A model generated the notes under the pieces. It searched no databases. It was not told the DNA's origin and worked only from the letters and a program-made list of their open reading frames with translations. Source: Odiellus spinosus (lineage: Eukaryota > Arthropoda > Arachnida > Opiliones > Phalangiidae). Taken from it: DNA of 64,000 nucleotides. This document shows, one piece after another, positions 23,970-38,300 of this stretch (position 1 is its first letter; each line of letters opens with the position of its first letter). The position numbers were made by a program, and so were the translations under genes. Where the stretch lies: NCBI GenBank assembly GCA_963920705.1, contig OY987240.1:248001-312000 (forward strand). Reading direction: 5' to 3'.

Positions 23970-26900
23970 GTGTTTTTGCTTAATTTTAACCAATTTTATA
24001 TTTGTCACAATTTTGCACTTAGGCAAAACCAAAGTCATTCGAAAGAGCAATTAATGGACAGTCTAAATAATAAGAGTTTTCGAAAATCCGTTGAAAAACA
24101 AGAAAAATATGGCCAATTCAAGAAACCATACAATATCAAAATAGTCAAATTTCAGATTTTAAAAATTCGCTTTTTGATATTAGATGTTTTTTGAATTGGC
24201 TATATTTTCCATGTTTTTCAACGGATTTTCCAAAACTCTTGTTTTTTAGATAGACCAATATTTGCTCTTTCGATACGTGTTAATTTTGTCTAAATCGCTT
24301 AAAAATCAAAAGTTTTGTGTCCATTTGAATCCAATAATCTTGGATTTTTAAGCGTTTTTTCTTAATTTTAAACAATTTTATATTTGTCACAATTTTGCAA
24401 TTTAGGCAAAACCAAAGTCATTCGAAAGAGCAATTAATGGACAGTCTAAATAATAAGAGTTTTCAAAAATCCGTTGAAAAACAAGTAAAATATGGCCAAT
24501 TCAAGAAACCATACAATATCAAAATAGTCAAATTTCAGATTTTAAAAATTCGCTTTTTGATATTAGATGTTTTTTGAATTGGCCATATTTTCCATGTTTT
24601 TCAACGGATTTTCCAAAACTCTTGTTTTTTAGATAGAAAAAAATTTGGTCTTTCGAGTGGTCTTAATTTTGTCTAAATCGCTTTAAAATCAAAAGTTTTG
24701 TGTCCATTTGAATCCAATAATCTTGGATTTTTAAGTGTTTTTGCTTAATTTTAACCAATTTTATATTTGTCACAATTTTGCACTTAGGCAAAACCAAAGT
24801 CATTCGAAAGAGCAATTAATGGACAGTCTAAATAATAAGAGTTTTCAAAAATCCGTTGAAAAACAAGAAAAATATGGCCAATTCAAGAAACCATACAATA
24901 TCAAAATAGTCAAATTTCAGATTTTAAAAATTCGCTTTTTGATATTAGATGTTTTTTGAATTGGCTATATTTTCCATGTTTTTCAACGGATTTTCCAAAA
25001 CTCTTGTTTTTTAGATAGACCAATATTTGCTCTTTCGATACGTGTTAATTTTGTCTGAATCGCTTAAAAATCAAAAGTTTTGTGTCCATTTGAATCCAAT
25101 AATCTTGGATTTTTAAGTGTTTTTGCTTAATTTTAACCAATTTTATATTTGTCACAATTTTGCACTTAGGCAAAACCAAAGTCATTCGAAAGAGCAATTA
25201 ATGGACAGTCTAAATAATAAGAGTTTTCGAAAATCCGTTGAAAAACAAGAAAAATATGGCCAATTCAAGAAACCATACAATATCAAAATAGTCAAATTTC
25301 AGATTTTAAAAATTCGCTTTTTGATATTAGATGTTTTTTGAATTGGCTATATTTTCCATGTTTTTCAACGGATTTTCCAAAACTCTTGTTTTTTAGATAG
25401 ACCAATATTTGCTCTTTCGATACGTGTTAATTTTGTCTAAATCGCTTAAAAATCAAAAGTTTTGTGTCCATTTGAATCCAATAATCTTGGATTTTTAAGC
25501 GTTTTTTCTTAATTTTAAACAATTTTATATTTGTCACAATTTTGCAATTTAGGCAAAACCAAAGTCATTCGAAAGAGCAATTAATGGACAGTCTAAATAA
25601 TAAGAGTTTTCAAAAATCCGTTGAAAAACAAGTAAAATATGGCCAATTCAAGAAACCATACAATATCAAAATAGTCAAATTTCAGATTTTAAAAATTCGC
25701 TTTTTGATATTAGATGTTTTTTGAATTGGCCATATTTTCCATGTTTTTCAACGGATTTTCCAAAACTCTTGTTTTTTAGATAGAAAAAAATTTGGTCTTT
25801 CGAGTGGTCTTAATTTTGTCTAAATCGCTTTAAAATCAAAAGTTTTGTGTCCATTTGAATCCAATAATCTTGGATTTTTAAGTGTTTTTGCTTAATTTTA
25901 ACCAATTTTATATTTGTCACAATTTTGCACTTAGGCAAAACCAAAGTCATTCGAAAGAGCAATTAATGGACAGTCTAAATAATAAGAGTTTTCAAAAATC
26001 CGTTGAAAAACAAGAAAAATATGGCCAATTCAAGAAACCATACAATATCAAAATAGTCAAATTTCAGATTTTAAAAATTCGCTTTTTGATATTAGATGTT
26101 TTTTGAATTGGCTATATTTTCCATGTTTTTCAACAGATTTTCCAAAACTCTTGTTTTTTAGATAGACCAATATTTGCTCTTTCGATACGTGTTGATTTTG
26201 TCTAAATCGTTTAAAAATCAAATGTTTTGTGTCCATTTGAATCCAATTATGTTTGATTTTTAAGCGTTTTAGCTTCATTTCAACCCATTTTATATTTGTC
26301 ACGTTTTGGCAATTTAGACAAAACCAAAGTCATTCGAAAGAGAAATTAATGGACAGTCTAAATAATAAGAGTTTTCAAAAATCCGTTGAAAAACAAGAAA
26401 AATATGGCCAATTCGAGAAATCATACAATATCAAAATAGTCAAATTTCAGATTTTAAAAATTCGCTTTTTGATATTAGATGTTTTTTGAATTGGCTATAT
26501 TTTCCATGTTTTTCAACGGATTTTCCAAAACTCTTGTTTTTTAGATAGACCAATATTTGCTCTTTCGATACGTGTTAATTTTGTCTAAATCGCTTAAAAA
26601 TCAAAAGTTTTGTGTCCATTTGAATCCAATAATCTTGGATTTTTAAGCGTTTTTTCTTAATTTTAAACAATTTTATATTTGTCACAATTTTGCAATTTAG
26701 GCAAAACCAAAGTCATTCGAAAGAGCAATTAATGGACAGTCTAAATAATAAGAGTTTTCAAAAATCCGTTGAAAAACAAGTAAAATATGGCCAATTCAAG
26801 AAACCATACAATATCAAAATAGTCAAATTTCAGATTTTAAAAATTCGCTTTTTGATATTAGATGTTTTTTGAATTGGCCATATTTTCCATGTTTTTCAAC

Positions 26901-27640
26901 GGATTTTCCAAAACTCTTGTTTTTTAGATAGAAAAAAATTTGGTCTTTCGAGTGGTCTTAATTTTGTCTAAATCGCTTTAAAATCAAAAGTTTTGTGTCC
27001 ATTTGAATCCAATAATCTTGGATTTTTAAGTGTTTTTGCTTAATTTTAACCAATTTTATATTTGTCACAATTTTGCACTTAGGCAAAACCAAAGTCATTC
27101 GAAAGAGCAATTAATGGACAGTCTAAATAATAAGAGTTTTCAAAAATCCGTTGAAAAACAAGAAAAATATGGCCAATTCAAGAAACCATACAATATCAAA
27201 ATAGTCAAATTTCAGATTTTAAAAATTCGCTTTTTGATATTAGATGTTTTTTGAATTGGCTATATTTTCCATGTTTTTCAACAGATTTTCCAAAACTCTT
27301 GTTTTTTAGATAGACCAATATTTGCTCTTTCGATACGTGTTGATTTTGTCTAAATCGTTTAAAAATCAAATGTTTTGTGTCCATTTGAATCCAATTATGT
27401 TTGATTTTTAAGCGTTTTAGCTTCATTTCAACCCATTTTATATTTGTCACGTTTTGGCAATTTAGACAAAACCAAAGTCATTCGAAAGAGAAATTAATGG
27501 ACAGTCTAAATAATAAGAGTTTTCAAAAATCCGTTGAAAAACAAGAAAAATATGGCCAATTCGAGAAATCATACAATATCAAAATAGTCAAATTTCAGAT
27601 TTTAAAAATTCGCTTTTTGATATTAGATGTTTTTTGAATT
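23970..27640 (+). repeat. Array block 6: trimeric higher-order repeat, 1,147/1,148 bp
   Basis: Three-monomer units recur. About 23,970-25,110 matches 25,117-26,250 at 1,147 bp, and 25,542-26,489 matches 26,690-27,637 at 1,148 bp. Diagnostic monomers are one with AACAAGTAAAATATGG followed by GATAGAAAAAAATTTGG, and one with TTTTGCACTTAGGC (one base short). In the last units the third monomer is replaced by the ATACGTGTTGATT form with GAGAAATTAATGG and AATTCGAGAAATC. Confidence 0.88.
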
Positions 27641-29887
27641 GGCCATATTTTCCATGTTTTTCAACGAATTTTCCAAAACTCTTGTTTTTTAGATAGACCA
27701 ATATTTGCTCTTTCGAGTGGTCATAATTTTGTCTAAATCGCTTAAAAATCAAAAGTTTTGTGTCCATTTGAATCCAATAATCTTGGATTTTTAAGCTTTT
27801 TTGCTTAATTTTAACCAATTTTGATATTTGTCACGTTTTGGCAATTTAGACAAAAACAAAGTCATTCGAAAGAGCAATTAATGGACAGTCTAAATAATAA
27901 GAGTTTTCAAAAATCCCTTGAAAAACAAGAAAAATATGGCCAATTCAAGAAATCATACAATATCAAAATAGTCAAATTTCAGATTTTAAAAATTCGCTTT
28001 TTGATATTAGATGTTTTTTGAATTGGCCATATTTTCCATGTTTTTCAACGAGTTTTCCAAAACTCTTGTTTTTTAGATAGACCAATATTTGCTCTTTGGA
28101 GTGGTCTTAATTTTGTCTAAATCGCTTAAAAATCAAAAGTTTTGTGTCCATTTGAATCCAATAATCTTGGATTTTTAAGCGTTTTTGCTTAATTTTAACC
28201 AATTTTGATATTTGTCACGTTTTGGAAATTTAGACAAAAACAAAGTCATTCGAAAGAGCAATTAATGGACAGTCTAAATAATAAGAGTTTTCAAAAATCC
28301 GTTGAAAAACAAGAAAAATATGGCCAATTCAAGAAATCATACAATATCAATATAGTCAAATTTCAGATTTTAAAAATTCGCTTTTTGATATTAGATGTTT
28401 TTTGAATTGGCCATATTTTCCATGTTTTTCAACGAATTTTCCAAAACTCTTGTTTTTTAGATAGACCAATATTTGCTCTTTCGAGTGGTCATAATTTTGT
28501 CTAAATCGCTTAAAAATCAAAAGTTTTGTGTCCATTTGAATCCAATAATCTTGGATTTTTAAGTGTTTTTGCTTAATTTTAACCAATTTTATATTTGTCA
28601 CAATTTTGCAATTTAGACAAAACCAAAGTCATTCGAAAGAGCAATTAATGGACAGTCTAAATAATAAGAGTTTTCAAAAATCTGTTGAAAAACAAGAAAA
28701 ATATGGCCAATTCAAGAAACCATACAATATCAAAATAGTCAAATTTCAGATTTTAAAAATTCGCTTTTTGATATTAGATGTTTTTTGAATTGGCTATGTT
28801 GTCCATGTTTACCAACGGATTTTCCAAAACTCTTGTTTTTTAGATAGACCAATATTTGCTCTTTCGATACGTGTTAATTTTGTTTAAATCGCTTAAAAAT
28901 CAAAAGTTTTGTGTCCATTTGAATCCAATAATCTTGGATTTTTAAGCGTTTTTGCTTAATTTTAACCAATTTTATATTTGTCACAATTTTGCAATTTAGA
29001 CAAAACCAAAGTCATTCGAAAGAGCAATTAATGGACAGTCTAAATAATAAGAGTTTTCAAAAATCCGTTTAAAAACAAGAAAAATATGGCCAATTCAAGA
29101 AATCATACAATATCAAAATAGTCAAATTTCAGATTTTAAAAATTCGCTTTTTGATATTAGATGTTTTTTGAATTGGCCATATTTTCCATGTTTTTCAACG
29201 GATTTTCCAAAACTCTTGTTTTTTAGATAGACCAAAATTTGGTCTTTCGAGTGGTCTTAATTTTGTCTAAATCGCTTTAAAATCAAAAATTTTGTGTCCA
29301 TTTGAATCCAATAATCTTGGATTTTTAAGTGTTTTTGCTTAATTTTAACCAATTTTATATTTGTCACAATTTTGCAATTAAGACAAAACCAAAGTCATTC
29401 GAAAGAGCAATTAATGGACAGTCTAAATAATAAGAGTTTTCAAAAATCCGTTGAAAAAAAGAAAAATATGGCCAATTCAAGAAACCATACAATATCAAAA
29501 TAGTCAAATTTCAGATTTTAAAAATTCGCTTTTTGATATTAGATGTTTTTTGAATTGGCTATATTTTCCATGTTTTTCAACGGATTCTCCAAAACTCTTG
29601 TTTTTTAGATAGACCAATATTTGCTCTTTCGATATGTGTTGATTTTGTCTAAATCGCTTAAAAATCAAAAGTTTTGTGTCCATTTGAATCCAATAATCTT
29701 GGATTTTTAAGCGTTTTTGCTTAATTTTAACCAATTTTGATATTTGTCACGTTTTGGCAATTTAGACAAAACCAAAGTCATTCGAAAGAGCAATTAATGG
29801 ACAGTCTAAATAATAAGAGTTTTCAAAAATCCGTTGAAAAACAAGAAAAATATGGCCAATTCAAGAAATCATACAATATCAAAATAG
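27641..29887 (+). repeat. Array block 7: mixed monomers
   Basis: About six monomers of several variant types without a clear higher-order order. One copy reads GGCTATGTTGTCCATG and TTTACCAACGG near 28,790-28,815, an unusual cluster of changes in the right arm. Another, at about 29,068, reads CCGTTTAAAAAC, which puts a stop in the recurrent frame. No other sequence type is visible. Confidence 0.82.
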
Positions 29888-32800
29888 TCAAATTTCAGAT
29901 TTTAAAAATTCGCTTTTTGATATTAGATGTTTTTTGAATTGGCTATATTTTCCATGTTTTTCAACGGATTTTCCAAAACTCTTGTTTTTTAGATAGACCA
30001 ATATTTGCTCTTTCGATATGTGTTGATTTTGTCTAAATCGCTTAAAAATCAAATGTTTTGTGTCCACTTGAATCCAATAATGTTTGATTTTTAAGCGTTT
30101 TAGCTTCATTTCAACCCATTTTATATTTGTCACGTTTTGGCAATTTAGACAAAACCAAAGTCATTCGAAAGAGCAATTAATGTCCAATCTAAATAATAAG
30201 AGTTTTCAAAAATCCGTTGAAAAACAAGAAAAATATGGCCAATTCAAGAAATCATACAATATCAAAATAGTCAAATATCAGATTTTAAAAATTCGCTTTT
30301 TGATATTAGATGTTTTTTGAATTGGTCATATTTTCCATGTTTTTCAACGGATTTTCCAAAACTCTTGTTTTTTAGATAGACCAATATTTGCTCTTTCGAT
30401 ATGTGTTGATTTTGTCTAAATCGCTTAAAAATCAAATGTTTTGTGTCCATTTGAATCCAATAATGTTTGATTTTTAAGCGTTTTAGCTTCATTTCAACCC
30501 ATTTTATATTTGTCACGTTTTGGCAATTTAGACAAAACCAAAGTCATTCGAAAGAGCAATTAATGTACAATCTAAATAATAAGAGTTTACAAAAATCCGT
30601 TGAAAAACAAGAAAAATATGGCCAATTCAAGAAATCATACAATATCAAAATAGTCAAATTTCAGATTTTAAAAATTCGCTTTTTGATATTAGATGTTTTT
30701 TGAATTGGTCATATTTTCCATGTTTTTCAACGAATTTTCCGAAACTCTTGTTTTTTAGATAGACCAATATTTGCTCTTTCGAGTGGTCATAATTTTGTCT
30801 AAATCGCTTAAAAATCAAAAGTTTTGTGTCCATTTGAATCCAATAATCTTGGATTTTTAAGCGTTTTTGCTTAATTTTAACCAATTTTATATTTGTCACA
30901 ATTTTGCAATTTAGGCAAAACCAAAGTCATTCGAAAGAGCAATTAATGTACAGTCTAAATAATAAGAGTTTTCAAAAATCCGTTGAAAAACAAGAAAAAT
31001 ATGGCCAATTCAAGAAATCATACAATATCAAAATAGTCAAATTTCAGATTTTAAAAATTCGCTTTTTGATATTAGATGTTTTTTGAATTGGCTATATTTT
31101 CCATGTTTTTCAACGGATTTTCCAAAACTCTTGTTTTTTAGATAGACCAATATTTGCTCTTTCGATATGTGTTGATTTTGTCTAAATCGCTTAAAAATCA
31201 AATGTTTTGTGTCCACTTGAATCCAATAATGTTTGATTTTTAAGCGTTTTAGCTTCATTTCAACCCATTTTATATTTGTCACGTTTTGGCAATTTAGACA
31301 AAACCAAAGTCATTCGAAAGAGCAATTAATGTCCAATCTAAATAATAAGAGTTTTCAAAAATCCGTTGAAAAACAAGAAAAATATGGCCAATTCAAGAAA
31401 TCATACAATATCAAAATAGTCAAATATCAGATTTTAAAAATTCGCTTTTTGATATTAGATGTTTTTTGAATTGGTCATATTTTCCATGTTTTTCAACGGA
31501 TTTTCCAAAACTCTTGTTTTTTAGATAGACCAATATTTGCTCTTTCGATATGTGTTGATTTTGTCTAAATCGCTTAAAAATCAAATGTTTTGTGTCCATT
31601 TGAATCCAATAATGTTTGATTTTTAAGCGTTTTAGCTTCATTTCAACCCATTTTATATTTGTCACGTTTTGGCAATTTAGACAAAACCAAAGTCATTCGA
31701 AAGAGCAATTAATGTACAATCTAAATAATAAGAGTTTACAAAAATCCGTTGAAAAACAAGAAAAATATGGCCAATTCAAGAAATCATACAATATCAAAAT
31801 AGTCAAATTTCAGATTTTAAAAATTCGCTTTTTGATATTAGATGTTTTTTGAATTGGTCATATTTTCCATGTTTTTCAACGAATTTTCCGAAACTCTTGT
31901 TTTTTAGATAGACCAATATTTGCTCTTTCGAGTGGTCATAATTTTGTCTAAATCGCTTAAAAATCAAAAGTTTTGTGTCCATTTGAATCCAATAATCTTG
32001 GATTTTTAAGCGTTTTTGCTTAATTTTAACCAATTTTATATTTGTCACAATTTTGCAATTTAGGCAAAACCAAAGTCATTCGAAAGAGCAATTAATGTAC
32101 AGTCTAAATAATAAGAGTTTTCAAAAATCCGTTGAAAAACAAGAAAAATATGGCCAATTCAAGAAATCATACAATATCAAAATAGTCAAATTTCAGATTT
32201 TAAAAATTCGCTTTTTGATATTAGATGTTTTTTGAATTGGCTATATTTTCCATGTTTTTCAACGGATTTTCCAAAACACTTGTTTTTTAGATAGACCAAT
32301 ATTTGCTCTTTCGATATGTGTTGATTTTGTCTAAATCGCTTAAAAATCAAATGTTTTGTGTCCATTTGAATCCAATAATGTTTGATTTTTAAGCGTTTTA
32401 GCTTCATTTCAACCCATTTTATATTTGTCACGTTTTGGCAATTTAGACAAAACCAAAGTCATTCGAAAGAGCAATTAATGTACAATCTAAATAATAAGAG
32501 TTTACAAAAATCCGTTGAAAAACAAGAAAAATATGGCCAATTCAAGAAATCATACAATATCAAAATAGTCAAATTTCAGATTTTAAAAATTCGCTTTTTG
32601 ATATTAGATGTTTTTTGAATTGGTCATATTTTCCATGTTTTTCAACGAATTTTCCGAAACTCTTGTTTTTTAGATAGACCAATATTTGCTCTTTCGAGTG
32701 GTCATAATTTTGTCTAAATCGCTTAAAAATCAAAAGTTTTGTGTCCATTTGAATCCAATAATCTTGGATTTTTAAGCGTTTTTGCTTAATTTTAACCAAT

Positions 32801-34289
32801 TTTATATTTGTCACAATTTTGCAATTTAGGCAAAACCAAAGTCATTCGAAAGAGCAATTAATGTAGTCTAAATAATAAGAGTTTTCAAAAATCCGTTGAA
32901 AAACAAGAAAAATATGGCCAATTCAAGAAATCATACAATATCAAAATAGTCAAATTTCAGATTTTAAAAATTCGCTTTTTGATATTAGATGTTTTTTGAA
33001 TTGGCTATATTTTCCATGTTTTTCAACGGATTTTCCAAAACTCTTGTTTTTTATATAGACCAATATTTGCTCTTTCGATATGTGTTGATTTTGTCTAAAT
33101 CGCTTAAAAATCAAATGTTTTGTGTCCATTTGAATCCAATAATGTTTGATTTTTAAGCGTTTTAGCTTCATTTCAACCCATTTTATATTTGTCACGTTTT
33201 GGCAATTTAGACAAAACCAAAGTCATTCGAAAGAGCAATTAATGTACAATCTAAATAATAAGAGTTTACAAAAATCCGTTGAAAAACAAAAAAAATGGCC
33301 AATTCAAGAAATCATACAATATCAAAATAGTCAAATTTCAGATTTTAAAAATTCGCTTTTTGATATTAGATTTTTTTGAATTGGCCATATTTTCCATGTT
33401 TTTCAACGAATTTTCCGAAACTCTTGTTTTTAGATAGACCAATATTTGCTCTTTCGAGTGGTCATAATTTTGTCTAAATCGCTTAAAAATCAAAAGTTTT
33501 GTGTCCATTTGAATCCAATAATCTTGGATTTTTAAGCGTTTTTGCTTAATTTTAACCAATTTTATATTTGTCACAATTTTGCAATTTAGGCAAAACCAAA
33601 GTCATTCGAAAGAGCAATTAATGTACAGTCTAAATAATAAGAGTTTTCAAAAATCCGTTGAAAAACAAGAAAAATATAGCCAATTCAAGAAATCATACAA
33701 TATCAAAATAGTCAAATTTCAGATTTTAAAAATTCGCTTTTTGATATTAGATGTTTTTTGAATTGGCTATGTTTTCCATGTTTTTCAACGGATTTTCCAA
33801 AACTCTTGTTTTTTAGATAGACCAATATTTGCTCTTTCGATACGTGTTAATTTTGTTTGAATCGCTTAAAAATCAAAAGTTTTGTGTCCATTTGAATCCA
33901 ATAATCTTGGATTTTTAAGTGTTTTTGCTTAATTTAACCAATTTTATATTTGTCACAATTTTGCAATTAAGACAAAACCAAAGTCATTCGAAAGAGCAAT
34001 TAATGAACAGTCTAAATAATAAGAGTTTTCAAAAATCCGTTGAAAAACAAGAAAAATATGGCCAATTCAAAAAACCATACAATATCAAAATAGTCAAATT
34101 TCAGATTTTAAAAATTCGCTTTTTGATATTAGATGTTTTTTGAATTGGCTATATTTTCCATGTTTTTCAACGGATTTTCCAAAACTCTTGTTTTTTAGAT
34201 AGACCAATATTTGCTCTTTCGATACGTGTTGATTTTGTCTAAATCGCTTAAAAATCAAATGTTTTGTGTCCATTTGAATCCAATAATGT
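29888..34289 (+). repeat. Array block 8: trimeric repeat with exact 1,149-bp offset
   Basis: About 29,888-31,086 matches 31,037-32,235 at exactly 1,149 bp (3 x 383). I saw no difference in the stretches compared. The marks are CGATATGTGTTG, GTGTCCACTTG, AATGTCCAATC, AATGTACAATC and TTTTCCGAAACTC in fixed order. Further on, copies lose 2 bp (AATGTAGTC near 32,863) and gain small indels near 33,290 (AACAAAAAAAATGGCC) and 33,430 (a shortened T run). Confidence 0.88.
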
Positions 34290-35361
34290 TTGATTTTTAA
34301 GCGTTTTAGCTTCATTTCAACCCATTTTATATTTGTCACGTTTTGGCAATTTAGACAAAACCAAAGTCATTCGAAAGAGCAATTAATGTACAATCTAAAT
34401 AATAAGAGTTTACAAAAATTCGTTGAAAAACAAGAAAAATATGGCCAATTCAAGAAATCATACAATATCAAAATAGTCAAATTTCAGATTTTAAAAATTC
34501 GCTTTTTGATATTAGATGTTTTTTGAATTGGCCATATTTTCCATGTTTTTGTACGAATTTTCCAAAACACTTGTTTTTTAGATAGACCAATATTTGCTCT
34601 TTCGAGTGGTCATAATTTTGTCTAAATCGCTTAAAAATCAAAAGTTTTGTGTCCATTTGAATCCAATAATCTTGGATTTTTAAGCGTTTTTGCTTAATTT
34701 TAACCAATTTTATATTTGTCACAATTTTGCAATTTAGGCAAAACCAAAGTCATTCGAAAGAGCAATTAATGGACAGTCTAAATAATAAGAGTTTTCAAAA
34801 ATCCGTTGAAAAACAAGAAAAATATGGCCAATTCAAGAAATCATACAATATCAAAATAGTCAAATTTCAGATTTTAAAAATTCGCTTTTTGATTTTAGAT
34901 GTTTTTTGAATTGTCCATATTTTCCATGTTTTTCAACGGATTTTCCAAAACTCTTGTTTTTTAGATAGACCAATATTTGTTCTTTCGAGTGGTCTTAATT
35001 TTGTCTAAATCGCTTCAAAATCAAATGTTTTGTGTCCATTTGAATCCAATAATCTTGGATTTTCCAAAACTCTTGTTTTTTAGATAGACCAATATTTGTT
35101 CTTTCGAGTGGTCTTAATTTTGTCTAAATCGCTTCAAAATCAAATGTTTTGTGTCCATTTGAATCCAATAATCTTGGATTTTTAAGCGTTTTTGCTTAAT
35201 TTTAACCAATTTTATATTTGTCACAATTTTGCAATTTAGGCAAAACCAAAGTCATTCGAAAGAGCAATTAATGGACAGTCTAAATAATAAGAGTTTTCAA
35301 AAATCCGTTGAAAAACAAGAAAAATATGGCCAATTCAAGAAATCATACAATATCAAAATAG
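34290..35361 (+). repeat. Array block 9: short mixed stretch with partial duplication
   Basis: This stretch covers the end of one AATGTACAATC monomer, a copy with TTTGTACGAATTTTCC near 34,549, and a monomer extended by an internal 119-bp duplication. The TTTGTACG copy resembles one near 7,720. Confidence 0.82.
34938..35175 (+). repeat. 119-bp partial tandem duplication inside a monomer
   Basis: The stretch from GGATTTTCCAAAACTC through TTGAATCCAATAATCTT is present twice, at about 34,938-35,056 and 35,057-35,175. The monomer spacing is therefore 502 bp (34,772 to 35,274), equal to 383+119. Both copies carry TTTGTTCTTTCG and GCTTCAAAATC. The join lies in GGATTTT, which occurs naturally at both ends of the duplicated piece, so 7 bp of microhomology could have primed the event. 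Confidence 0.93.
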
Positions 35362-38300
35362 TCAAATTTCAGATTTTAAAAATTCGCTTTTTGATATTAG
35401 ATGTTTTTTGAATTGGCTATATTTTCCATGTTTTTCAACGGATTTTCCAAAACTCTTGTTTTTTAGATAGACCAATATTTGCTCTTTCGATATGTGTTGA
35501 TTTTGTCTAAATCGCTTAAAAATCAAATGTTTTGTGTCCACTTGAATCCAATAATGTTTGATTTTTAAGCGTTTTAGCTTCATTTCAACCCATTTTATAT
35601 TTGTCACGTTTTGGCAATTTAGACAAAACCAAAGTCATTCGAAAGAGCAATTAATGTCCAATCTAAATAATAAGAGTTTTCAAAAATCCGTTGAAAAACA
35701 AGAAAAATATGGCCAATTCAAGAAATCATACAATATCAAAATAGTCAAATATCAGATTTTAAAAATTCGCTTTGTGATATTAGATGTTTTTTGAATTGGT
35801 CATATTTTCCATGTTTTTCAACGGATTTTCCAAAACTCTTGTTTTTTAGATAGACCAATATTTGCTCTTTCGATATGTGTTGATTTTGTCTAAATCGCTT
35901 AAAAATCAAATGTTTTGTGTCCATTTGAATCCAATAATGTTTGATTTTTAAGCGTTTTAGCTTCATTTCAACCCATTTTATATTTGTCACGTTTTGGCAA
36001 TTTAGACAAAACCAAAGTCATTCGAAAGAGCAATTAATGTACAATCTAAATAATAAGAGTTTACAAAAATCCGTTGAAAAACAAGAAAAATATGGCCAAT
36101 TCAAGAAATCATACAATATCAAAATAGTCAAATTTCAGATTTTAAAAATTCGCTTTTTGATATTAGATGTTTTTTGAATTGGTCATATTTTCCATGTTTT
36201 TCAACGAATTTTCCGAAACTCTTGTTTTTTAGATAGACCAATATTTGCTCTTTCGAGTGGTCATAATTTTGTCTAAATCGCTTAAAAATCAAAAGTTTTG
36301 TGTCCATTTGAATCCAATAATCTTGGATTTTTAAGCGTTTTTGCTTAATTTTAACCAATTTTATATTTGTCACAATTTTGCAATTTAGGCAAAACCAAAG
36401 TCATTCGAAAGAGCAATTAATGTACAGTCTAAATAATAAGAGTTTTCAAAAATCCGTTGAAAAACAAGAAAAATATGGCCAATTCAAGAAATCATACAAT
36501 ATCAAAATAGTCAAATTTCAGATTTTAAAAATTCGCTTTTTGATATTAGATGTTTTTTGAATTGGCTATATTTTCCATGTTTTTCAACGGATTTTCCAAA
36601 ACTCTTGTTTTTTAGATAGACCAATATTTGCTCTTTCGAGTGGTCATAATTTTGTCTAAATCGCTTAAAAATCAAATGTTTTGTGTCCATTTGAATCCAA
36701 TAATGTTTGATTTTTAAGCGTTTTAGCTTCATTTCAACCCATTTTATATTTGTCACGTTTTGGCAATTTAGACAAAACCAAAGTCATTCGAAAGAGCAAT
36801 TAATGTACAATCTAAATAATAAGAGTTTACAAAAATCCGTTGAAAAACAAGAAAAATATGGCCAATTCAAGAAATCATACAATATCAAAATAGTCAAATT
36901 TCAGATTTTAAAAATTCGCTTTTTGATATTAGATGTTTTTTGAATTGGCCATATTTTCCATGTTTTTCAACGAATTTTCCAAAACTCTTGTTTTTTAGAT
37001 AGACCAATATTTGCTCTTTCGAGTGGTCATAATTTTGTCTAAATCGCTTAAAAATCAAAAGTTTTGTGTCCATTTGAATCCAATAATCTTGGATTTTTAA
37101 GCGTTTTTGCTTAATTTTAACCAATTTTATATTTGTCACACTTTTGCAATTTAGGCAAAACCCAAGATCATTCGAAAGAGCAATTAATGGACAGTCTAAA
37201 TAATAAGAGTTTTCAAAAATCCGTTGAAAAACAAGAAAAATATGGCCAATTCAAGAAATCATACAATATCAAAATAGTCAAATTTCAGATTTTAAAAATT
37301 CGCTTTTTGATATTAGATGTTTTTTGAATTGGCTATATTTTCCATGTTTTTCAACGGATTTTCCAAAACTCTAGTTTTTTAGATAGACCAATATTTGCTC
37401 TTTCGATATGTGTTGATTTTGTCTAAATCGCTTAAAAATCAAATGTTTTGTGTCCACTTGAATCCAATAATGTTTGATTTTTAAGCGTTTTAGCTTCATT
37501 TCAACCCATTTTATATTTGTCACCTTTTGGCAATTTAGAAAAAACCAAAGTCATTCGAAAGAGCAATTAATGTCCAATCTAAATAATAAGAGTTTTCAAA
37601 AATCCGTTGAAAAACAAGAAAAATATGGCCAATTCAAGAAATCATACAATATCAAAATAGTCAAATATCAGATTTTAAAAATTCGCTTTTTGATATTAGA
37701 TGTTTTTTGAATTGGTCATATTTTCCATGTTTTTCAACGGATTTTCCAAAACTCTTGTTTTTTAGATAGACCAATATTTGCTCTTTCGATATGTGTTGAT
37801 TTTGTCTAAATCGCTTAAAAATCAAATGTTTTGTGTCCATTTGAATCCAATAATGTTTGATTTTTAAGCGTTTTAGCTTCATTTCAACCCATTTTATATT
37901 TGTCACGTTTTGGCAATTTAGACAAAACCAAAGTCATTCGAAAGAGCAATTAATGTGCAATCTAAATAATAAGAGTTTACAAAAATCCGTTGAAAAACAA
38001 GAAAAATATGGCCAATTCAAGAAATCATACAATATCAAAATAGTCAAATTTCAGATTTTAAAAATTCGCTTTTTGATATTAGATGTTTTTTGAATTGGTC
38101 ATATTTTCCCGGTTTTTCAACGGATTTTCCAAAACTCTTGTTTTTTAGATAGACCAATATTTGCTCTTTGGAGTGGTCTTAATTTTGTCTAAATCGCTTA
38201 AAAATCAAAGTTTTGTGTCCATTTGAATCCAATAATCTTGGATTTTTAAGCGTTTTTGCTTAATTTTAACCAATTTTATATTTGTCACAATTTTGCAATT

